A stretch of DNA of 64,000 bases. Origin: SCUD01 sp036824505. GTDB taxonomy: Bacteria; Pseudomonadota; Gammaproteobacteria; Steroidobacterales; Steroidobacteraceae. Made by a program: the position numbers and the translations under genes. Where the stretch lies: contig DAITAA010000011.1 of NCBI GenBank assembly GCA_036824505.1, positions 1-64,000 on the forward strand. The letters run 5' to 3'. The notes under the pieces were generated by a model. It did not search any database and was not told the origin of the DNA. It saw only the letters and a program-made list of their open reading frames with translations. This document shows positions 61,181 to 64,000 of the stretch, in pieces (within the stretch, counting starts at the first letter, position 1; the number at the start of each line of letters is the position of its first letter).

Positions 61181-62221
61181 ATGAAGACGTATTCACGCAT
61201 GGCGTTGTCTGCAGCCGCATTGCTGAGCGGCTTCTTCATCGTTGCGAGCGCCGATGCAGGCCTGCTGGGGACCAAGAAGGGGAAGGGTGGCTCGGAGGTG
61301 CAGGGCGCCGCCGGGACCCAGGGCGCACAGGGCGCGGCATCGGACCTCGAGAAGTGCGACAAACCGATGGGTGCCGTCGCGGTCGTCGAGCCGCAGGATT
61401 ACGTGATGGTGGCGCTCTCGCACTACAACCTGCAGTCACCGGTCGGTCTGATCCGGATGATGATCCAGCAATCGAATTGCTTCATCGTCGTCGAACGCGG
61501 GCAGGGCATGCAGAACATGATGCAGGAGCGCGCGCTGGCCGGCGGCGGTGAAATGCGCGGTGGGTCGAATATCGGCGGCGGCCAGATGGTCGCGGCAGAC
61601 TTCATCCTGACGCCGAGCGTGGTCTTCTCGGAAAGCAACGCCGGCGGCATCGGCGGAGCGCTCGGTGGCCTTCTTGGCGGACGCGGCTCGGCGATCGGCG
61701 CGATTGCCGGTGGACTGAAATTCAAGGAAGCGCAGACCAGCATGCTGGTTGCGGATGCCCGATCGGGCGTGCAGGTCGCGGCGGCTGAAGGCAGCTCGAA
61801 GAAGGCTGATCTCGCGCTCGGTGCGGCCATCTTCGGCGGCGGTGCCGGCGGCGGCATCGGCGGCTACGGCAACACCAACGAAGGCAAGATCGTCGCCGCG
61901 AGCTTTGCGGACAATTACAACAATATCGTCAGGGTGATCCGCAACGACCCGGCCCTGCATCGCGACGTCGGCACGCTGGCGCAGGAAGCGGCGTCCGGCG
62001 GCACGACCAAGGCCGGTGCCGTATTCAACGAAGGCGACGTGATCTATCCCAAGATCGGTGGTCTCAAGCTGATGGCCGCCGCCGGTGAAGGTGGCAAGGT
62101 CGTCGCGACGCTCGCGAAGACCGACGAGATGATCTACATGGGCGAGGAGCAGAACGGCTACCTCAAAGTCGAATCCGGCAGCGGCAGCGGCTGGGTCAAG
62201 AAGATCCTGGTCGCGAAGTAG
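61181..62221 (+). CDS. CsgG-family exported protein with C-terminal SH3-like segment
   Basis: A 346-residue exported protein: signal peptide to about residue 26 (no lipobox), a short Gly/Gln-rich repeat (QGAAGTQGAQGAAS), a CsgG-like domain (LIRMMIQQSNCFIVVERGQGMQNMMQER, ADFILTPSV), glycine-rich loops, and a terminal bacterial SH3-like segment (MIYMGEEQNGYLKVESGSGS GWVKKI). CsgG forms the curli secretion pore; no curli genes are here, so another role in the envelope is likely. CGGAGG precedes the ATG. Confidence 0.75.
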   Translation: MKTYSRMALSAAALLSGFFIVASADAGLLGTKKGKGGSEVQGAAGTQGAQGAASDLEKCDKPMGAVAVVEPQDYVMVALSHYNLQSPVGLIRMMIQQSNCFIVVERGQGMQNMMQERALAGGGEMRGGSNIGGGQMVAADFILTPSVVFSESNAGGIGGALGGLLGGRGSAIGAIAGGLKFKEAQTSMLVADARSGVQVAAAEGSSKKADLALGAAIFGGGAGGGIGGYGNTNEGKIVAASFADNYNNIVRVIRNDPALHRDVGTLAQEAASGGTTKAGAVFNEGDVIYPKIGGLKLMAAAGEGGKVVATLAKTDEMIYMGEEQNGYLKVESGSGSGWVKKILVAK

Positions 62222-62291
62222 ACGATCTGCCTGCGGCTGCCAGGCCCGATGCAATTGGCGGGCGCGGGCGGCGTGCTTGCAATCAAGCGGC

Positions 62292-62365
62292 GCGGGTGTA
62301 GTTCAATGGTAGAACTGCAGCTTCCCAAGCTGCTAACGTGGGTTCGATTCCCATCACCCGCTCCA
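62292..62365 (+). tRNA. glyU: tRNA-Gly (anticodon CCC)
   Basis: A 74-nt cloverleaf. Acceptor GCGGGTG (62292-62298) pairs with CACCCGC (62355-62361), discriminator T and encoded CCA follow. The anticodon stem GCAGC/GCTGC encloses TTCCCAA with anticodon CCC at 62324-62326. GGTTCGATT is the T-loop. Similar to E. coli tRNA-Gly(CCC). Confidence 0.97.
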
Positions 62366-62387
62366 TCCAGAATACATCGATAACCGG

Positions 62388-64000
62388 CTATTGGTGCTGC
62401 CCGGCCGCGCGGCGCCAGTGGTAATGGTAATAGACGACCGGGATCACCAGCAGCGTCAGCACGGTGGAGACGACCAGACCGAAAATCAGCGACACGGCCA
62501 GGCCGCCGAAAATGGGATCATCCAGGATGAAGAGGCCTCCCATCATTGCGGCAATCGCCGTGAGTGCGATCGGTCTGGCGCGCACCACCGCAGCGGCGAT
62601 CGTCGCCTCCTGCAGCGGCTTGCCGGCGCGCACTTCCTGCTGGATGAAATCCACGAGCAGGATCGAATTTCGCACGATGATACCGGCGAGCGCGATCATG
62701 CCGATCATCGAGGGTGCGGTGAACTGCTGCCCGAGCAGCGCGTGACCCGGCATGATGCCGATGAGAGTCAGCGGAATCGGCGCCATGATGATCAACGGCA
62801 CGCCATAAGAGCGGAACTGCGCGACCACCAGCAGGTAGATCAGGATCAGGCCCACCGCGTAGGCGATGCCCATGTCGCGGAAGGTCTCATAAGTGATCTG
62901 CCACTCGCCGTCCCACTTCAGGCTCCACTCATAGGGATTGTCCGGTTGCCGGGTCAGGAACCGCCGGATGGGCTCGCCTTCAACGGGTGTCTCATCGAGT
63001 TCTGCCGCGATACTGCGCAAGCCGTACAGCGGGCTGTCGGTTGTGCCGGATACGTCACCCGTCACGTAGACGACCGGCAGCAGATCCTTGTGGTAGATCG
63101 TCTGCTCGCGCGTGCTTTCGTGGAATTCCACGACCTCGGACAGCGGAACCAGGGCGCCGCCCGCCGAGCGCAGCCGTAGCGACTTCAGCGCTACCAGATC
63201 CGCCTTGTCGCTGGTGGACAACTCGACGCGCACCGGGATCGGAATCTTTGCCTGCTCGTCGTGCAGGTAAGACATATCCTCTCCGCGCAGGGCGGCTGCA
63301 ACAGCCGCGGCGACCGCATGCTGCGACACGCCCAGGCGGGAGGCGCGCGCCCGATCCACCACGGCTATCCATTTCTTCTGCGGCTGCTCGATGGTGTCGT
63401 CCACATCAACCACATCCGGCGCCTGCTCGAAGAACTTCCGCACCCGCCGGGCCACCTGCATCTGCCGTGCGTAATCCAGGCCGTAAATCTCGGCGACCAG
63501 GGGTGAAAGCACCGGAGGACCGGGCGGTACCTCGACGATCTTCACGTTTGCGCCAAAGTGCCGGCCAATCTCCTGGAGTGGCGCGCGCACGGACGCGGCG
63601 ATTTCGTGCGACTTGCGTTTGCGCTGGTGTTTTTCAAGCAGGTTGACCTGGAGGTCGCCTTCGTACGGTGCGCGGCGCAGGTAATACTGCCGCACCAGGC
63701 CGTTGAAATTGATCGGCGCGGAAGTGGCTGCGTAGAGCTGGTAGTCCGTGACCTCAGGCACGGTCTGCACATGGTCCGCGAGCGCCTGCAGCACGCGCTG
63801 CGTGTCTTCAACCGGGGTTCCCTCCGGCATGTCCACTATCACCTGGAACTCGCTCTTATTGTCGAATGGCAGCATCTTCATGATCACCGCACGCACACCG
63901 ACCAGCGCCAGCGACAGCGCGATCAGGCCAAGCAGCACGTAGAGCAACTTCCAGCGATTGCGGCGGCCTTCGTCCTGGCGCAGGAAGGGCGTCATGCGGC
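62388..64000 (-). CDS. RND efflux transporter permease, C-terminal half (runs off the window)
   Basis: At least 537 codons of a large RND pump with the reading frame open at the right edge; the Met at 63995 is internal. Visible are one helix (about 17-38 in this part), the periplasmic porter region (EFQVIVDMPEGTPVEDTQRVL), and five C-terminal helices with FGLVVSTVLTLLVIPVVYY. MPEGTP and the overall order place it in the heavy-metal/HAE-like RND group. The C-terminus has YHYHWRRAAGQHQ. Substrate unknown. Confidence 0.9.
   Translation of the reverse strand, partial: RMTPFLRQDEGRRNRWKLLYVLLGLIALSLALVGVRAVIMKMLPFDNKSEFQVIVDMPEGTPVEDTQRVLQALADHVQTVPEVTDYQLYAATSAPINFNGLVRQYYLRRAPYEGDLQVNLLEKHQRKRKSHEIAASVRAPLQEIGRHFGANVKIVEVPPGPPVLSPLVAEIYGLDYARQMQVARRVRKFFEQAPDVVDVDDTIEQPQKKWIAVVDRARASRLGVSQHAVAAAVAAALRGEDMSYLHDEQAKIPIPVRVELSTSDKADLVALKSLRLRSAGGALVPLSEVVEFHESTREQTIYHKDLLPVVYVTGDVSGTTDSPLYGLRSIAAELDETPVEGEPIRRFLTRQPDNPYEWSLKWDGEWQITYETFRDMGIAYAVGLILIYLLVVAQFRSYGVPLIIMAPIPLTLIGIMPGHALLGQQFTAPSMIGMIALAGIIVRNSILLVDFIQQEVRAGKPLQEATIAAAVVRARPIALTAIAAMMGGLFILDDPIFGGLAVSLIFGLVVSTVLTLLVIPVVYYHYHWRRAAGQHQ

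Overview
The window is a high-GC, gene-dense stretch of a gammaproteobacterial chromosome. The clues are ftsY-ftsE-ftsX near rpoH with rsmD-coaD beside them, the radC-rpmB-rpmG and coaBC-dut neighbourhoods, TamAB, a TonB-dependent receptor, a Crc/ExoIII-pyrE pair and a Xanthomonas-type arginine route through N-acetylornithine carbamoyltransferase. A relative of the Xanthomonadales/Nevskiales/Steroidobacterales is the best guess, but no rRNA is present to settle it. A 100-N run (57520-57619) shows that this is a scaffolded draft assembly. No phage, IS element or CRISPR array was seen, and no gene-free stretch reaches 300 bases.

Layout. 1-2476 (minus): tag, two GNAT acetyltransferases and a VIT-family transporter. 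2543-17582 (minus): one very long collinear run of nudC, DUF4126, NRDE, tamA, tamB, then an ArgR-headed operon argR-argG-DUF1611-argC-argF'-argB-argH plus a small membrane protein, most genes overlapping by 4 nt. 17616-18995: a divergent pair of regulators, one FlhC-like and one that looks like two FlhD repeats in tandem. 19084-27625: two paralogous ABC-2 exporters flanking an SRAP protein, a YdbH/YdbL envelope pair and a CHAD-CYTH protein. 27687-33853: a membrane-anchored response regulator, an oxidoreductase, a YheT-like hydrolase, a glycerophosphodiesterase coupled to a glycerol-kinase-like FGGY kinase, and a SPOR lipoprotein. 33855-38830: a ThDP enzyme, a glycine-zipper envelope protein, glutaryl-CoA dehydrogenase and two tandem lipoproteins. 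38995-45268: rpoH with a CIRCE-like operator, a P460 cytochrome, ftsXEY, rsmD, coaD, mutM. 45285-54764: TonB receptor, ribosomal proteins L33 and L28, radC, coaBC, dut, pyrE, exonuclease III, an AmpG-like permease and MarC. 54839-64000: a phosphatase-like protein, an RHH regulator, an SPFH protein, the gap, trmB carrying a palindromic insert, two flavoenzymes, a CsgG-like protein, tRNA-Gly(CCC) and the C-terminal half of an RND pump.

How the genes work together. The arginine operon supplies every step from N-acetylglutamate to N-acetylcitrulline plus ArgG and ArgH, but has no recognisable acetyl-CoA:glutamate acetyltransferase (no ArgA, no ArgJ, no GNAT domain on ArgB). A DUF1611 protein sits in its middle instead, and I consider this the most interesting hypothesis in the window: a non-canonical N-acetylglutamate synthase. 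Envelope biogenesis is a second theme, with TamAB, YdbH/YdbL, several lipoproteins, CsgG-like and SPFH proteins; two of the envelope genes share an OmpR-type direct repeat upstream. Regulation is a third: the unusual FlhD/FlhC-like pair, the CIRCE-like site on rpoH, twin ARG boxes on argR and the REC-TM protein.
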